64,000 nt of DNA from Hyphomicrobiales bacterium (GCA_016124805.1 WGND01000010.1:1-64000), one strand, 5' to 3'. Counted from the first letter of the stretch, positions 1 to 8,850 are shown. Numbers and translations: made by a program. Notes: generated by a model not told the origin, from the sequence alone.

Positions 1-304
1 TGTCGCCCTCGTTCCACAAGGCCGAGAGACCGTAGGGATTGGCGGCAGGCTCTTCCACGACACCATCCGTCATGGGGGCCTCTTCGCCCTCGCCCATCAT
101 CGCCGCATCACCACCCATCTCTGAACCGTCAGTCGCGGTGGCAGGTGTTGCGGCGTCATCCGACGTGGCAGCACCTGCAAGATTGTCGGTCGTTTCGGCA
201 GAGGGCGTGGTCGTTGATTCAGCTGATGCGGGTAACGCCGTCAAGTTGAGTGACATGACCGTTCCAAGCACAAGCAAAGGCAGCAATTTCACAAATCGTT
301 TCAT
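1..304 (-). CDS. exbB: ExbB, TonB-system energiser (partial, N-terminal part only)
   Basis: The minus strand from ATG at 304 encodes about 101 residues before the window ends. It starts with a signal peptide (MKRFVKLLPLLVLGTV, cleavage near ALPASAES), then a low-complexity Ala/Thr/Asp/Glu/Met-rich periplasmic stretch, then NPYGLSALWNEGD, the segment just before the first membrane helix in long ExbB proteins. ExbB with ExbD forms the proton channel that energises TonB. AAGGA lies about 10 bases upstream of the start. tonB lies 60 bases upstream on the same strand, so the two are probably cotranscribed, with exbD expected beyond the edge. The membrane helices are outside the window, so the call rests on the N-terminal signature and the neighbour. 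Confidence 0.8.
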   Translation of the reverse strand, partial: MKRFVKLLPLLVLGTVMSLNLTALPASAESTTTPSAETTDNLAGAATSDDAATPATATDGSEMGGDAAMMGEGEEAPMTDGVVEEPAANPYGLSALWNEGD

Positions 305-364
305 TTAGAACGTCCTTTTGTCTCTCAACATTGTTGGTTTTCTGCTCTCGTCATCATTCCGACT

Positions 365-982
365 TCAGTCATTCAGGCGAAATGTGACCGCAAACTTGAA
401 CCAGCTCGCAATTGCCTGGCCATTGCGCATCAAAGGTTTGAAACGCCAGTAACGGAGAGCTGTTTTGACTGCCGCCTCATCCAGCCGGTCATAGCCGCTG
501 GATTTGGCTACCTTTGCCTCACTCACGGCGCCGTCCGGCCCCACGAGCAGCATCAACATCACCGTGCCCTCTTCCTGCATACGTCTTGACGCCGAGGGAT
601 AGGATGGCTTCCTGTTTCCTGCGCTCGGATCAGGCTGCGCCATTTGAGGCGGGGGCGGTGGTGCTTTCTTTTCCGTCTGCACGGCCTGAATGGCCTTGGG
701 TGGGGGCGCCTCGGCCGGCTTGGCAATTTTCACTTCGGGGGGAGGAATAAATGCCTTCTTTACAGGAACAATTTCAGGGGGTGGCGGGGTCGGCTCAACC
801 GGCGGCTGTTCAACAGACCGGATGATCTGAACTTCCAGCGGACCCGTCACAACCTCAACCACGGTTTGAGCCAGCCCATTCATCAGCCCCCAAAGCAGAA
901 GGGCATGCAGCAGAACGACAAAAATGAATCCAAAGACTCGGCCATTGCTTGGCGGCGGATTTGTATATTCCACAGCACTCAT
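365..982 (-). CDS. tonB: TonB energy transducer
   Basis: This 205-residue protein has the TonB plan. A short cytoplasmic N-terminus leads into one membrane helix (about residues 15-35, FGFIFVVLLHALLLWGLM). A long proline-rich spacer follows (PTPPPPE, PPPEVKIAKPAEAPPPK, KKAPPPPPQ). The globular C-terminal domain (about residues 125-205) contains YPSASRRMQEEGTVMLMLLV, GPDGAVSEAKVAKSSGYDRLDEAA and a YWRFKPL motif. It passes proton-motive energy from ExbB/ExbD to outer-membrane receptors. It lies directly upstream of exbB and in the same locus as a siderophore receptor at 3888-6062, its likely client. A Fur-box-like site lies in the shared upstream region. Confidence 0.93.
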   Translation of the reverse strand: MSAVEYTNPPPSNGRVFGFIFVVLLHALLLWGLMNGLAQTVVEVVTGPLEVQIIRSVEQPPVEPTPPPPEIVPVKKAFIPPPEVKIAKPAEAPPPKAIQAVQTEKKAPPPPPQMAQPDPSAGNRKPSYPSASRRMQEEGTVMLMLLVGPDGAVSEAKVAKSSGYDRLDEAAVKTALRYWRFKPLMRNGQAIASWFKFAVTFRLND

Positions 983-1134
983 GCCCTATGCCTCCAGACC
1001 CGGATTTGAAACCGCACCAACTGAGGCAGGTGTCTGTATGAATTTCGTCCTATGCTCTTTCAAAAGTGGCATTTTCATCCCCTTCACCCGCGGCTCTGAT
1101 CAGCACGTGACATCACCAGAATATACGACTAGAT

Positions 1135-1154
1135 TGTATTTTCAATATCAAAAA
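1135..1154. promoter_or_regulatory. Fur-box-like operator, copy 1
   Basis: The sequence tgtattttcaatatcaaaaa occurs here and, with one change (t to c at the seventh base), at 6221-6240. Read on the minus strand it contains GATATT-GAAAAT, close to the GATAAT hexamer repeats of a Fur box. It sits between divergent tonB and the PepSY gene, 53-72 bases before the latter's ATG. Two almost identical 20-mers beside two iron-uptake promoters point to a shared iron regulator. Fur itself is an inference. Confidence 0.55.
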
Positions 1155-1206
1155 TTCTTTTTTGCTTAATGCGGGTTCCGCCACGCGCCGACAGGAGTTT
1201 GATGAC

Positions 1207-2253
1207 ATGCGCCCGAGTCTCGTCTGGCTTCACAAGCAAGCAGGGCTTTTTATCGGGGGCGCTTTGCTCCTCCAGGCGATGGCCGGAGTCGTCATTGTTT
1301 TCAAGCATGAACTCGAAGCGCCAAAGACCCTGCCCGTGTCAGATCACATCATCAGTATTGACGAGGCCTTTGCTTCGGCGACAGCCGCAAGTGACTTGCC
1401 GATCATCCGAATTGATTTTCCGGCCTCATCCAAAGATGTCTATCGCATGCGCATGATGGGTACCGATCAAGTTCCACATCTTCTCGAAGTCAGCGCGAGC
1501 GACGGGCATGTCGTCAGCCAGTCCCTGATGCTGGCGCACCCGCTTGAATTCATGCTGCATTTTCACCAGACATGGTTTGCCGACGGTCTCTCGACAGTCC
1601 TTTTGACCACAATTGGTCTTGTCGGCTTTTTCCTCTCCCTTTCAGGCCTTTATTTATGGTGGCCACGACAACATAAAATCCTGCAGGCGTTGAGGATACG
1701 CGGTCCTGTCTTCACCCCACCCTTCTGGTTCAGCTTTCATAAGAGCATCGGTGCCCTCGCCTGCCTGATCGTGGCAATGCTCTCGATCACGGGCGCCCTT
1801 TCGGCGCTACGTGGCACAGTTCAGCCGCTGATAAAACAGGCACCGGACATCGTCGCATTTGATCATGCGCCCGAAGATCAAGGCAGCCCGATATCCCTGG
1901 ACAGCATGGTGAAAACTGCGACGACAGCGGTGCATAATATGACGGCGACCGACATGCGCCTCTACAAGGACGTCACGCTTGTCGTGCTCAGAGGTGATGA
2001 CAGCTTTATCACCGGGCGCGTATGGATTGACACCTACAGCGGTGCCCTCATTCGCGCGCAGGATGCCCGCAACGCAACCTGGGATGTCGTTCTATATGAT
2101 TTCATTTTGCGGCTGCATGATGGAGATATCGCGGGACTGGGCGGACGGATTATCGTCGCGCTGGGCGGCTTGTCGCTCATCCTGCTCTTTCTCAGCGGCT
2201 TCTCTCTCTATCTTGGCCGCCGCCGCGCGGCCGTCAGGCGCAAGCCGCGTTAG
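1207..2253 (+). CDS. PepSY-associated TM protein (PiuB-like iron-regulated membrane protein)
   Basis: The protein has 348 residues from ATG 1207. That start was chosen over an upstream in-frame start at 1162 because AGGAG lies nine bases before it and MRPSLVWLHKQAGLFIGG is the usual N-terminus. It carries the four-helix PepSY_TM plan: helices near the N-terminus, near HFHQTWFADG and TTIGLVGFFLSLSGLYLWWPR, near SFHKSIGALACLIVAML, and at the C-terminus (GGLSLILLFLSGFSLYL). Histidines in HKQAG, HFHQTW and FHKS could serve haem or metal ligation. PiuB-type relatives accompany siderophore receptors and may act as inner-membrane ferric-siderophore reductases; that role is inferred. It converges with, and overlaps by four bases, the PKHD dioxygenase gene. 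Confidence 0.8.
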   Translation: MRPSLVWLHKQAGLFIGGALLLQAMAGVVIVFKHELEAPKTLPVSDHIISIDEAFASATAASDLPIIRIDFPASSKDVYRMRMMGTDQVPHLLEVSASDGHVVSQSLMLAHPLEFMLHFHQTWFADGLSTVLLTTIGLVGFFLSLSGLYLWWPRQHKILQALRIRGPVFTPPFWFSFHKSIGALACLIVAMLSITGALSALRGTVQPLIKQAPDIVAFDHAPEDQGSPISLDSMVKTATTAVHNMTATDMRLYKDVTLVVLRGDDSFITGRVWIDTYSGALIRAQDARNATWDVVLYDFILRLHDGDIAGLGGRIIVALGGLSLILLFLSGFSLYLGRRRAAVRRKPR

Positions 2254-2918
2254 AGTTCGGCTGACTGTCGGAGCAAATTGGCATAGGTCTTGGACAGCAG
2301 ATCAAAATCCGGCGTCTTGCCCTCGCGTGTGAAAAGTCTTTTCCGCACAGCATCCAGATCGAAAAGCATTTCACGAATTCTTGGATCCCGCACCAGGCTC
2401 TGAACCCAACCGGCGGCAACAAGACGCTGCCCTGACAACACTTTTTCAACTCTGTGAAGTGTTGTCGCCGGATAGAGCACCATTGAACCAGCCGGTAATT
2501 TCAGAGCCTGCTCCCCCTGCGCATCATCAATGACAAGCTCCCCCCCTTCATAGCTGTCTTCTTCGCTGATAAACAAGGTGAAGGCGAGGTCGGTACGGAG
2601 CATGGGATTTCCCATGAGAGCATTGTCGACGTGGGGACCATAGCCCATATCCCTGTCACTGCGGCTGATCAACAGGGGAGAAATAATCTTCGGCAAAGAG
2701 GCGCCTGCAAATATCTCATTTTGGTTGAGGGCAGCGAGAATGATCCGGCTGACTTCACTATGCTGCGGCTCAGCTGATGACAGTTGAAGGTTCTGTTTCA
2801 CCTCGCGCGCTGACCAGCCCGCCGTCTCATGGCCGGGTCGAAATTTTGCCCGCGCCAGAAGGGTGCGAATATGTGCCAGTTGATCGGGAGAGAGTATCTG
2901 TCCAATGCAGTAGATCAT
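2250..2918 (-). CDS. Fe(II)/2-oxoglutarate-dependent PKHD-type hydroxylase (PiuC-like)
   Basis: 222 residues from the internal ATG at 2918 (MIYCIGQILSPDQLAHIR). A start at 2951 would lie inside the preceding terminator-like hairpin, and GGGATGAGG precedes 2918. The double-stranded beta-helix dioxygenase signature is present: HVD in MGYGPHVDNALMG supplies two iron ligands, the distal His is in LYPATTLHRVEKV, and R in SGQRLVAAGWVQS fits the 2-oxoglutarate contact. EGGELVID is typical of the PKHD/PiuC branch. In other proteobacteria PiuC is encoded beside a catechol-siderophore receptor and is iron-repressed, as the context here suggests. The substrate is unknown. Confidence 0.85.
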   Translation of the reverse strand: MIYCIGQILSPDQLAHIRTLLARAKFRPGHETAGWSAREVKQNLQLSSAEPQHSEVSRIILAALNQNEIFAGASLPKIISPLLISRSDRDMGYGPHVDNALMGNPMLRTDLAFTLFISEEDSYEGGELVIDDAQGEQALKLPAGSMVLYPATTLHRVEKVLSGQRLVAAGWVQSLVRDPRIREMLFDLDAVRKRLFTREGKTPDFDLLSKTYANLLRQSAEL

Positions 2919-2944
2919 GTCCTCATCCCATCTCTTGAGACCAG

Positions 2945-2978
2945 AAAGCACCGATCAGATTTCTCTGACCGGTGCTTT
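2945..2978 (-). terminator. Hairpin terminator after the 3003-3662 gene
   Basis: A 14-bp inverted repeat (AAAGCACCGATCAG at 2945-2958, CTGACCGGTGCTTT at 2965-2978, one mismatch) has a six-base loop. It lies just downstream of the minus-strand gene ending at 3003 and before the PKHD gene. The minus-strand tail is only TTTCTGG, so termination may be partial. Confidence 0.55.
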
Positions 2979-3002
2979 GTAATCCGGCGAACCCGCTGAG
3001 AC

Positions 3003-3662
3003 TTAATGCTCTTCCTTTTTCAGGAAGACGTCCAGATTTTTACCCGGCACAAAGTCCTTGCCGCTGCCATAGGTTTTCGTGCCGTCACCGATCATCACAA
3101 ATTTCGTGACAAACGAAATGTAATAGCAGGCTTCACCATCTTCCGGGTGACCGCTATAGGCGGGCATGCAGACCTGACCATTTTTGATCGTATATTTGCC
3201 CTTCAGAGGGTAAACGGCTGATGTCCAGCATTCGCCATCTTCGATTTCGTGGTTGTCGCCAAGGGCGGTCGGACATTTGCTCATATCGGCCTTGTCCCAC
3301 TCGCGTTTCCAGCCGTCGACCATCCCATCTTCACCAAAGTAGATGGCAACTGCCTGGTCCTTGCGAATGGTGTTGCCCGGCAATGCCATGGCCAGCTGAG
3401 CGCTGGTCAATGCAGGAGACGTAAAGACAGGTCCGGAGGTAGTAAATCCGATACCGCCTTCGCCGCCTTCACCATCCAGAACCTTGTGCAGGGCTTTGGC
3501 GAAAGGCACATCGAGGGCGCCGGTCTTGCCAGGGAAGTTTTCAACATTTTCTGCGGCCTTGGCGGTGGTCACGAGGTGGTTGTTTCCGCCGCTGGCGCCG
3601 ATAGCGACGGCTGCAACAGCAACGGCCCCAGCGCTCAGCCAGATTTTACGCGTGATTTGCAT
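3003..3662 (-). CDS. Exported protein of unknown function in the iron-uptake locus
   Basis: 219 residues from ATG 3662 (MQITRKIWLSAGAVAVAAVA), with GGAG eleven bases upstream. A start at 3713 is possible but would put extra residues before an otherwise complete signal peptide. The mature part begins near AENVENFPGKTG. Four cysteines (SKCPT, GECWTS, GQVCMP, EACYYIS) may form disulfides in the periplasm. The C-terminus is lysine-rich (KNLDVFLKKEEH). I do not recognise the family. It lies between the siderophore receptor and the PKHD gene on the same strand, so a part in iron or haem acquisition is plausible but inferred from position only. Confidence 0.7.
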   Translation of the reverse strand: MQITRKIWLSAGAVAVAAVAIGASGGNNHLVTTAKAAENVENFPGKTGALDVPFAKALHKVLDGEGGEGGIGFTTSGPVFTSPALTSAQLAMALPGNTIRKDQAVAIYFGEDGMVDGWKREWDKADMSKCPTALGDNHEIEDGECWTSAVYPLKGKYTIKNGQVCMPAYSGHPEDGEACYYISFVTKFVMIGDGTKTYGSGKDFVPGKNLDVFLKKEEH

Positions 3663-3796
3663 GATACTTATTGCTCCTGTTGGACTTCTCGCGTTGCCCT
3701 GAGGCATGCGCATGGAAAGCGAATGAACACCTGAAAATGATGTACTTATTATATAAATAATGCAATTTCTTTTTTCATATTTCTCCTCCTTATACG

Positions 3797-3843
3797 GAAG
3801 AAAAAGCCGCCAGCTTCCTGTCCTGAAACAGAATGCTGGCGGC
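3797..3843 (-). terminator. Rho-independent terminator of the TonB receptor gene
   Basis: GCCGCCAGC (3806-3814) pairs with GCTGGCGGC (3835-3843), and a shorter inner pairing can form in the loop. On the minus strand the stem is followed by TTTTTC. It lies 45 bases past the receptor stop codon at 3888. Confidence 0.8.
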
Positions 3844-3887
3844 AGAGGAACACCAATCGGAGAGGACTTCGTCAGATCATTCTCAGT

Positions 3888-6062
3888 TTAGAACTCCGTC
3901 GTCACTGAGAACTTCGCATACATGGGAAGACCTTGGCCCAGAAGGCTTGAGCCGGTTGATTCCCAGTATTTTTCATCGGTCAGGTTTTCCGCATTCAAAC
4001 GGAAAGTGACAGGTTTGCTGTAAATCGGAGTCGTATAGCGGATGCCTGCCGAATAGGTCGTATAGCCATCAACAAAGAAGGTATTGGTGGCATTGATGGC
4101 GCGGCTGCCGACATGGAATGCACCGCCGGAAATCGCCAAACCTTCAACCATGGGCAAACGATATTCGAGATAAACAGACCCTGTAAATTTGGCCGAGTTT
4201 TCGACGCGCTTGCCGGCCAGATCTGTTGCGCCTGATTTGCCACTGAGTGCCTTCGCATCAAGAAAAAGCGCACTGGTGTAGATTGAGAGGTCCTTCGTGA
4301 TTTCGCCAGTCGCGCTCAGCTCCCAGCCTTTATATTTCTGAAGACCGCTGTTCACATATGTGTTGCTCGTGGAGTCCAGAAAGGAATTGGGGCGCTCAAT
4401 CGAGAAATAGGCCGCCGTAAGCAACAGATCCTTGATCGGCGAGACTTTTACGCCGAATTCCTTCTGCTTGGTCACACCGGCAGGCAATGTCTCACCTGCG
4501 TTGGTGGCGGCAGCGGGCGCAACGCCCCCAGATTCTAGGCCTTCAATGTAAGTTGCATAGACGCTCGCCCAATCAAAGGGCTTGAGAACAAGGCCAACGG
4601 AGGGAGAGTTTGCACTTTTCTCATAGGCGGATGTTTTGCTCACATCCGAATAGTCTGTATGACGGATGCCGAGCATCAGCGTCGCCCACTCATCATATTT
4701 GATGCTGTCGAAGACATAATATCCCTTGTCCACAATCTTGGATGGATTGGGAACCGTGCTGGAGGTGAGGGCCACCTCAGGCGGATCAATCGGATTGTAG
4801 AGATTGGTATTGTAGAAAGAGGATGCTGTGGTCGGCACGCGGCTGACGCGGTCATTTTGCGAATAGCCGAAGACGACCTCATGCTCAAATGGTCCTGTCT
4901 CCACAACGCCGGCCAGCTCACCACGATAGGTGATGTTCTGATAATAGTTGCCCGGTGTGCGCTCATAATAAACGCGGCCGTTGCCCGTGGCCTGCTGGGT
5001 CGCCGAATTGCCTTCCCAGTAGAAGGCGGAATAGCGGCGATCACGCTCCAGGACCGACAGGCCTGTATCAAACGACACCGACCAGGCCGATGTCAGGTTA
5101 TATTGGGTGTGGAGGAGCACGTTTGCCTCCTCGCCAACCGCATACATCCATTTGCCGCCAACATTGTGGCTGGAATCGAGTAGCTGCGGCAATGCTGTGG
5201 CTGTGGAACGCACCGAATATCCCGTCGGCTCAGTAATCTTCTTGTAGATATATTCGCCATCAACGGTCACGAAGAACTTGTCGTTGGGCTTCCAGTCAAA
5301 AGCGGCCGAGATGAAGTGCTTATGACCGTCGGTGCGATCGACGCCGATATCCACTTTCGAAATATTTTCATTGATCCGAAGACCGTAATTTCCCCAACTG
5401 CGGCTCCAGTCCACAGACTGGCCATATGCCCCATTGCTGTTGCCCAGCAATGTTACATTCGTGATCGGATTCTTGGTTGGTCGTTTCGTGGTCAGATTGA
5501 TGATGCCGGATGGCGTCGTAAACCCGTAATAGAGGGCTGATGCCCCCTTGAGCACCTCAACGCGGTCCTTGTTCTCGACCGGCATGTCGATGAGATTGAT
5601 GATCGGCAGCACGCCGTTCATGCGGTAGTTGCCGCGGTTTTCAACCACCAGGCCGCGAATGGCCATATTGTTGTAGATAGCTGAGTTGATCTGGGCCGAT
5701 GTCACACCTGCGGAATTGCGCAGTGCATCAAGCAGAGATGTCGCCTGCTGTGACTCCATAAGAGCCTGCGGAATGACACTGACGGTCAATGGCGTGTCGA
5801 TCACACGGGCGTTGCGGAATGTCCCCGCCTGCACATAGTCGGCGCCGAAACTGCTGGGCCGGTCGGCCGTCACGATAATCTGCGGCAGCACGACACCTTC
5901 ATCGACGACTTCAGCGTCATCAGAAGCTTTAGCTGACTCATCGGCAGGCGCCGGGTCGGCGGCCATGGCACTTGGCACCAGGGCAGTTGTTGAAAGAAGG
6001 AAGGTCAACAAGGCGGCTGTTAGTGGGCTTTTGCCGCTGCGCTTGGTCATGTAACTCATCAT
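3888..6062 (-). CDS. TonB-dependent siderophore receptor
   Basis: This 724-residue outer-membrane protein has a signal peptide (cleavage near PSAMAADP) and a probable TonB box in LPQIIVTADRP. The plug domain (about residues 75-190) has SVIPQALMESQQATSLLDAL, MAIRGLVVENRGNYRMNGV and RVEVLKGASALYYG. A long beta-barrel ends in VTTEF with the terminal aromatic residue needed for barrel assembly. Plug motifs match the FhuA/FhuE/FpvA-type ferric-siderophore family; the ligand cannot be told from sequence. tonB and exbB lie in the same locus. A Fur-box-like site lies about 160 bases upstream of the start, suggesting iron repression. Confidence 0.93.
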   Translation of the reverse strand: MMSYMTKRSGKSPLTAALLTFLLSTTALVPSAMAADPAPADESAKASDDAEVVDEGVVLPQIIVTADRPSSFGADYVQAGTFRNARVIDTPLTVSVIPQALMESQQATSLLDALRNSAGVTSAQINSAIYNNMAIRGLVVENRGNYRMNGVLPIINLIDMPVENKDRVEVLKGASALYYGFTTPSGIINLTTKRPTKNPITNVTLLGNSNGAYGQSVDWSRSWGNYGLRINENISKVDIGVDRTDGHKHFISAAFDWKPNDKFFVTVDGEYIYKKITEPTGYSVRSTATALPQLLDSSHNVGGKWMYAVGEEANVLLHTQYNLTSAWSVSFDTGLSVLERDRRYSAFYWEGNSATQQATGNGRVYYERTPGNYYQNITYRGELAGVVETGPFEHEVVFGYSQNDRVSRVPTTASSFYNTNLYNPIDPPEVALTSSTVPNPSKIVDKGYYVFDSIKYDEWATLMLGIRHTDYSDVSKTSAYEKSANSPSVGLVLKPFDWASVYATYIEGLESGGVAPAAATNAGETLPAGVTKQKEFGVKVSPIKDLLLTAAYFSIERPNSFLDSTSNTYVNSGLQKYKGWELSATGEITKDLSIYTSALFLDAKALSGKSGATDLAGKRVENSAKFTGSVYLEYRLPMVEGLAISGGAFHVGSRAINATNTFFVDGYTTYSAGIRYTTPIYSKPVTFRLNAENLTDEKYWESTGSSLLGQGLPMYAKFSVTTEF

Positions 6063-6220
6063 CAGATCCCCTAATAGCCTTGATACAAAGCTTCTGTCCG
6101 ATGAGATTGCCTTGATGTGCTTTCAATGCTGAAAGGTCATTTCAAGCGACACCAACATACCGATTTAATTGTCTGGCAACCCCCGATAACTCATCCGATC
6201 CGAGCCAATCCCCAATCGAA

Positions 6221-6240
6221 TGTATTCTCAATATCAAAAA
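6221..6240. promoter_or_regulatory. Fur-box-like operator, copy 2
   Basis: The sequence tgtattctcaatatcaaaaa matches 19 of 20 bases of the site at 1135-1154. Read towards the receptor gene it gives GATATTGAGAAT, which matches 10 of 12 positions of two Fur hexamers. It is upstream of the siderophore receptor, whose ATG is at 6062. The rest of the 6063-6372 gap holds no gene that I can see. Confidence 0.55.
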
Positions 6241-6296
6241 TGTAACATTGATCTTTTGTTATCGAAAGTACTAAAGACGATTTTATGAAACATGAG

Positions 6297-6324
6297 GGAA
6301 AAAGAGCCTGAAGCGTTGCCTCTT
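6297..6324 (-). terminator. Probable terminator of the peptide-importer operon
   Basis: On the minus strand, AAGAG (from 6324) and CTCTT (ending at 6302) form a short interrupted stem followed by TTTTTCCC. It sits about 50 bases after the stop of the ATPase gene at 6373. The stem is weak. Confidence 0.4.
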
Positions 6325-6372
6325 GGTCACATCTTCCGGTCGTCAGCGGCGAAAGAACCCAAACCGCATTCC

Positions 6373-8022
6373 TTATTGCTGCAGAGCGGGCGCCAGCTCG
6401 ACGCCCTTTCTGAGCAGATTGAGATCGACAGCCGGTGAGGCTTCGAGCAATGCGCGTGTATAGGCATGCTGAGGGCTATCAAAGATTGCATCTCTGCTGC
6501 CCTGCTCGACAATTTCACCGGACTGCATGACAACAACCCGATCAGCGATCTGCTCGACGACGGCCAGATCATGCGAAATGAAGAGGCAGGCAAACCCGTA
6601 TTGGCTCTGCAATTTCTGAAACAGCCCCAACACCTGCATCTGGATCGTCATGTCGAGCGCGGAGACCGGTTCATCGGCGACGACAAAGGCAGGGCGCCTG
6701 ATGACTGCTCGCGCAATAGCGATGCGCTGCCTTTGGCCACCTGAGAGTTCATGCGGATAGCGACCGACAAAATCCGACAGTCCGACCTCGGACAGAGTCT
6801 CGTAAACGCGGTCTTTCTTCTGCTTTGGCGTCATCTCCGGCATATGCCGCAAGGGCTCTGCAATGATTGCCTCTATCCGCATGCGGGGATCAAGCGAAGA
6901 ATAAGGATCCTGAAAGACAAGCTGACAGCCAAGTCGAAAAGCATGTCTGGCTTTACGCGAGTGAAATTTCACATCCATACCGTTAAAGTGAATGTCACCG
7001 GCTTCCGCCTCAATCAGACCAAGGATGCTGCGCCCAAGGGTGGTTTTGCCGCATCCACTCCCGCCAACGACTGCGACCGTTTCACCCTTGTAAATATCGA
7101 GATCGAGATTCTTGATCGCCGTGACCGGCGCTGATTGCCTGAAAAGGCGGCGGCGACCCGCGAAACGCACGCGCATGCCACGCACCGAAATAAGCGGTGG
7201 AGCGTCATCTTCAATCAAGGCCGGCGCGCGTGGTTCGCGGCGCGGCAAACAATCGACCAGGCGCTGCGTATAAGGATGCTGAGGTAAGGCGAGAATATTC
7301 GCCACACTGCCCGTTTCGACAAGGACACCCCGCTCCAACACCAGCGCCCGCGTGGCATAACGCGCGACAAGGCCGAGGTTGTGGGTGATGAGCATCACAG
7401 CGGTCCCGAAATCCTTGGCGAGTTCGACCATGAGATCGAGCACTTCACGCTGGCTCAACGTATCAAGTGCTGTTGTGGGTTCATCGGCAATCAGCAATTT
7501 CGGGCGCAACAGCATGACGGACGCCAGCATGATGCGCTGGCGCATGCCACCTGAAAATTCATGCGGATAGGCGGACAGGCAGGCTTCGGGGTTTTGGATG
7601 TGAACACGCCGAAGCATCTCGACCATGCGGCGAGCCATTTCTTCCTCGCTCAAGGACTCATGCAACCTCAGCCCTTCAGAAAGCTGGGCGCCAATTGTCA
7701 GGGCCGGGTTGAGCGAAACCATCGGTTCCTGGAAAACCATTCCGATCTCGCGGCCACGCAAGGCTCGAAGATCCGGGACGGACATGGTCGTGATGTCACG
7801 CCCCTCAAACATGATTGAGCCTGCGACACGCACCATCCCCTCGGGCAACAGGCGCATCAAAGCGCGGGCTGCCATGGTCTTACCACTACCGGACTCACCC
7901 ACAACGGCCAGAAATTCGCCAGCCTTTATCTCAAAGTCGAGCCCCTTCAGGGCAACGACCTTTCCATTGCCGGATTCAATGCGCAGACCTGAAACGGCAA
8001 GAAGGCGTGAGGTATCCGTCAT
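6373..8022 (-). CDS. Dipeptide/oligopeptide-type ABC importer, fused double ATPase (DppD-DppF arrangement)
   Basis: 549 residues containing two complete ABC ATPase domains, equal to DppD and DppF joined. The first (about residues 5-260) has Walker A GESGSGKT, signature SGGMRQR and Walker B LLIADEPTTALD. The second (about residues 285-540) has GGSGCGKTT, SGGQRQR and FVVADEPVSALD. The linker carries the DPYSSLDPRMR loop and the proline-rich end typical of peptide/nickel importers; GsiA and YejF have the same fusion. Its start overlaps the end of the permease gene by four bases (ATGA), so translation is coupled. It powers import through the two permeases encoded upstream. Confidence 0.92.
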   Translation of the reverse strand: MTDTSRLLAVSGLRIESGNGKVVALKGLDFEIKAGEFLAVVGESGSGKTMAARALMRLLPEGMVRVAGSIMFEGRDITTMSVPDLRALRGREIGMVFQEPMVSLNPALTIGAQLSEGLRLHESLSEEEMARRMVEMLRRVHIQNPEACLSAYPHEFSGGMRQRIMLASVMLLRPKLLIADEPTTALDTLSQREVLDLMVELAKDFGTAVMLITHNLGLVARYATRALVLERGVLVETGSVANILALPQHPYTQRLVDCLPRREPRAPALIEDDAPPLISVRGMRVRFAGRRRLFRQSAPVTAIKNLDLDIYKGETVAVVGGSGCGKTTLGRSILGLIEAEAGDIHFNGMDVKFHSRKARHAFRLGCQLVFQDPYSSLDPRMRIEAIIAEPLRHMPEMTPKQKKDRVYETLSEVGLSDFVGRYPHELSGGQRQRIAIARAVIRRPAFVVADEPVSALDMTIQMQVLGLFQKLQSQYGFACLFISHDLAVVEQIADRVVVMQSGEIVEQGSRDAIFDSPQHAYTRALLEASPAVDLNLLRKGVELAPALQQ

Positions 8023-8840
8023 GATCCATTCGTCCGGGGGTCGAGATAGTCGCGCAATGAATCACCCAGAAGATTAACCCCCAGCAGGGTCGCCGTAATA
8101 CAAATCCCAGGCACAATGCCGAGCCAAATCGCCGTCTCCATATAGGGACGGCTTGATGCCAGCATGTTGCCCCATGTGGGTGTGGGCGGTGAAACACCAA
8201 GCCCGAGAAAGCTCAGAGCACTTTCGGAGAGCAGCGCCCAACCAAACATGCTGGTTGCCAGCACGGCGATGGGGGCAATGGCATTGGGCAAGACATGACG
8301 CAGCATCGTGTAGAATTCGGAATTGCCGATGACGAGTGAGGCTTCGATAAATTCCTTCTCGCGAATGGAGAGGACAGCGCTTCGCACAACACGAATGACT
8401 GCCGGCATATAGGCAAGCCCCAAGGCGACGACGAGGCCAAACTGGCTTGCTCCCAGTACAACCATCAGACCCAATGCGAGCAGAACACCCGGAAAGGAGA
8501 GCAGTGCATCGGTCAGAGTCATCAGGGCGCGATCCGTCCAGCCGCGCAAATAACCCGCCAGCAGGCCCAATGTGGTGCCAAAGATGACGGCAATAATGAC
8601 AGTGAAAGACGAAATCAGGGCGCTGATGCGCGCACCAGTCATCGCCCTGCTGAAGACATCACGACCGAACTCATCCGTCCCTGCCCAATGCTCAATAGAT
8701 GGCGGCTTCAACCTCGAGGCGAGATCCAGACCCAACGGATCATAGGGGGTCCAGAAGAAACTGAGCGCAATAAGCAGCAGAAGACCGCCAATGAGCAGGC
8801 TTCCCAGAAATGTATTGGTTTGCGGCAGAGAGGTTTTCAT
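8019..8840 (-). CDS. Peptide-type ABC importer permease (DppC family)
   Basis: 273 residues from ATG 8840 (MKTSLPQTNTFLGSLLIGG), ten bases after the DppB-like gene. A start at 8900 would run into that gene. GTGAGGGTG precedes 8840. The protein has the OppC_N segment (FFWTPYDPLGLDLASRLKPP, HWAGTDEFGRDVFSRAMTGAR) followed by five membrane helices and the EAA loop region (EKEFIEASLVIGNSEFYTML, HVLPNAIAPIAV), where the ATPase docks. It pairs with the 8851-9798 permease in the inner membrane. Confidence 0.92.
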   Translation of the reverse strand: MKTSLPQTNTFLGSLLIGGLLLLIALSFFWTPYDPLGLDLASRLKPPSIEHWAGTDEFGRDVFSRAMTGARISALISSFTVIIAVIFGTTLGLLAGYLRGWTDRALMTLTDALLSFPGVLLALGLMVVLGASQFGLVVALGLAYMPAVIRVVRSAVLSIREKEFIEASLVIGNSEFYTMLRHVLPNAIAPIAVLATSMFGWALLSESALSFLGLGVSPPTPTWGNMLASSRPYMETAIWLGIVPGICITATLLGVNLLGDSLRDYLDPRTNGS

Positions 8841-8850
8841 CCCGACACCC

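Noticed and set aside
39-308. Plus-strand 89-codon ORF at the left edge
   Set aside because: It is the antisense of exbB, whose signal peptide and conserved segment are on the minus strand.
3740-3765. AT-rich TTATT...AATAA symmetry upstream of the 3003-3662 gene as a third Fur box
   Set aside because: It does not align with the two matching sites or with the Fur hexamers; more likely a promoter -10 region.
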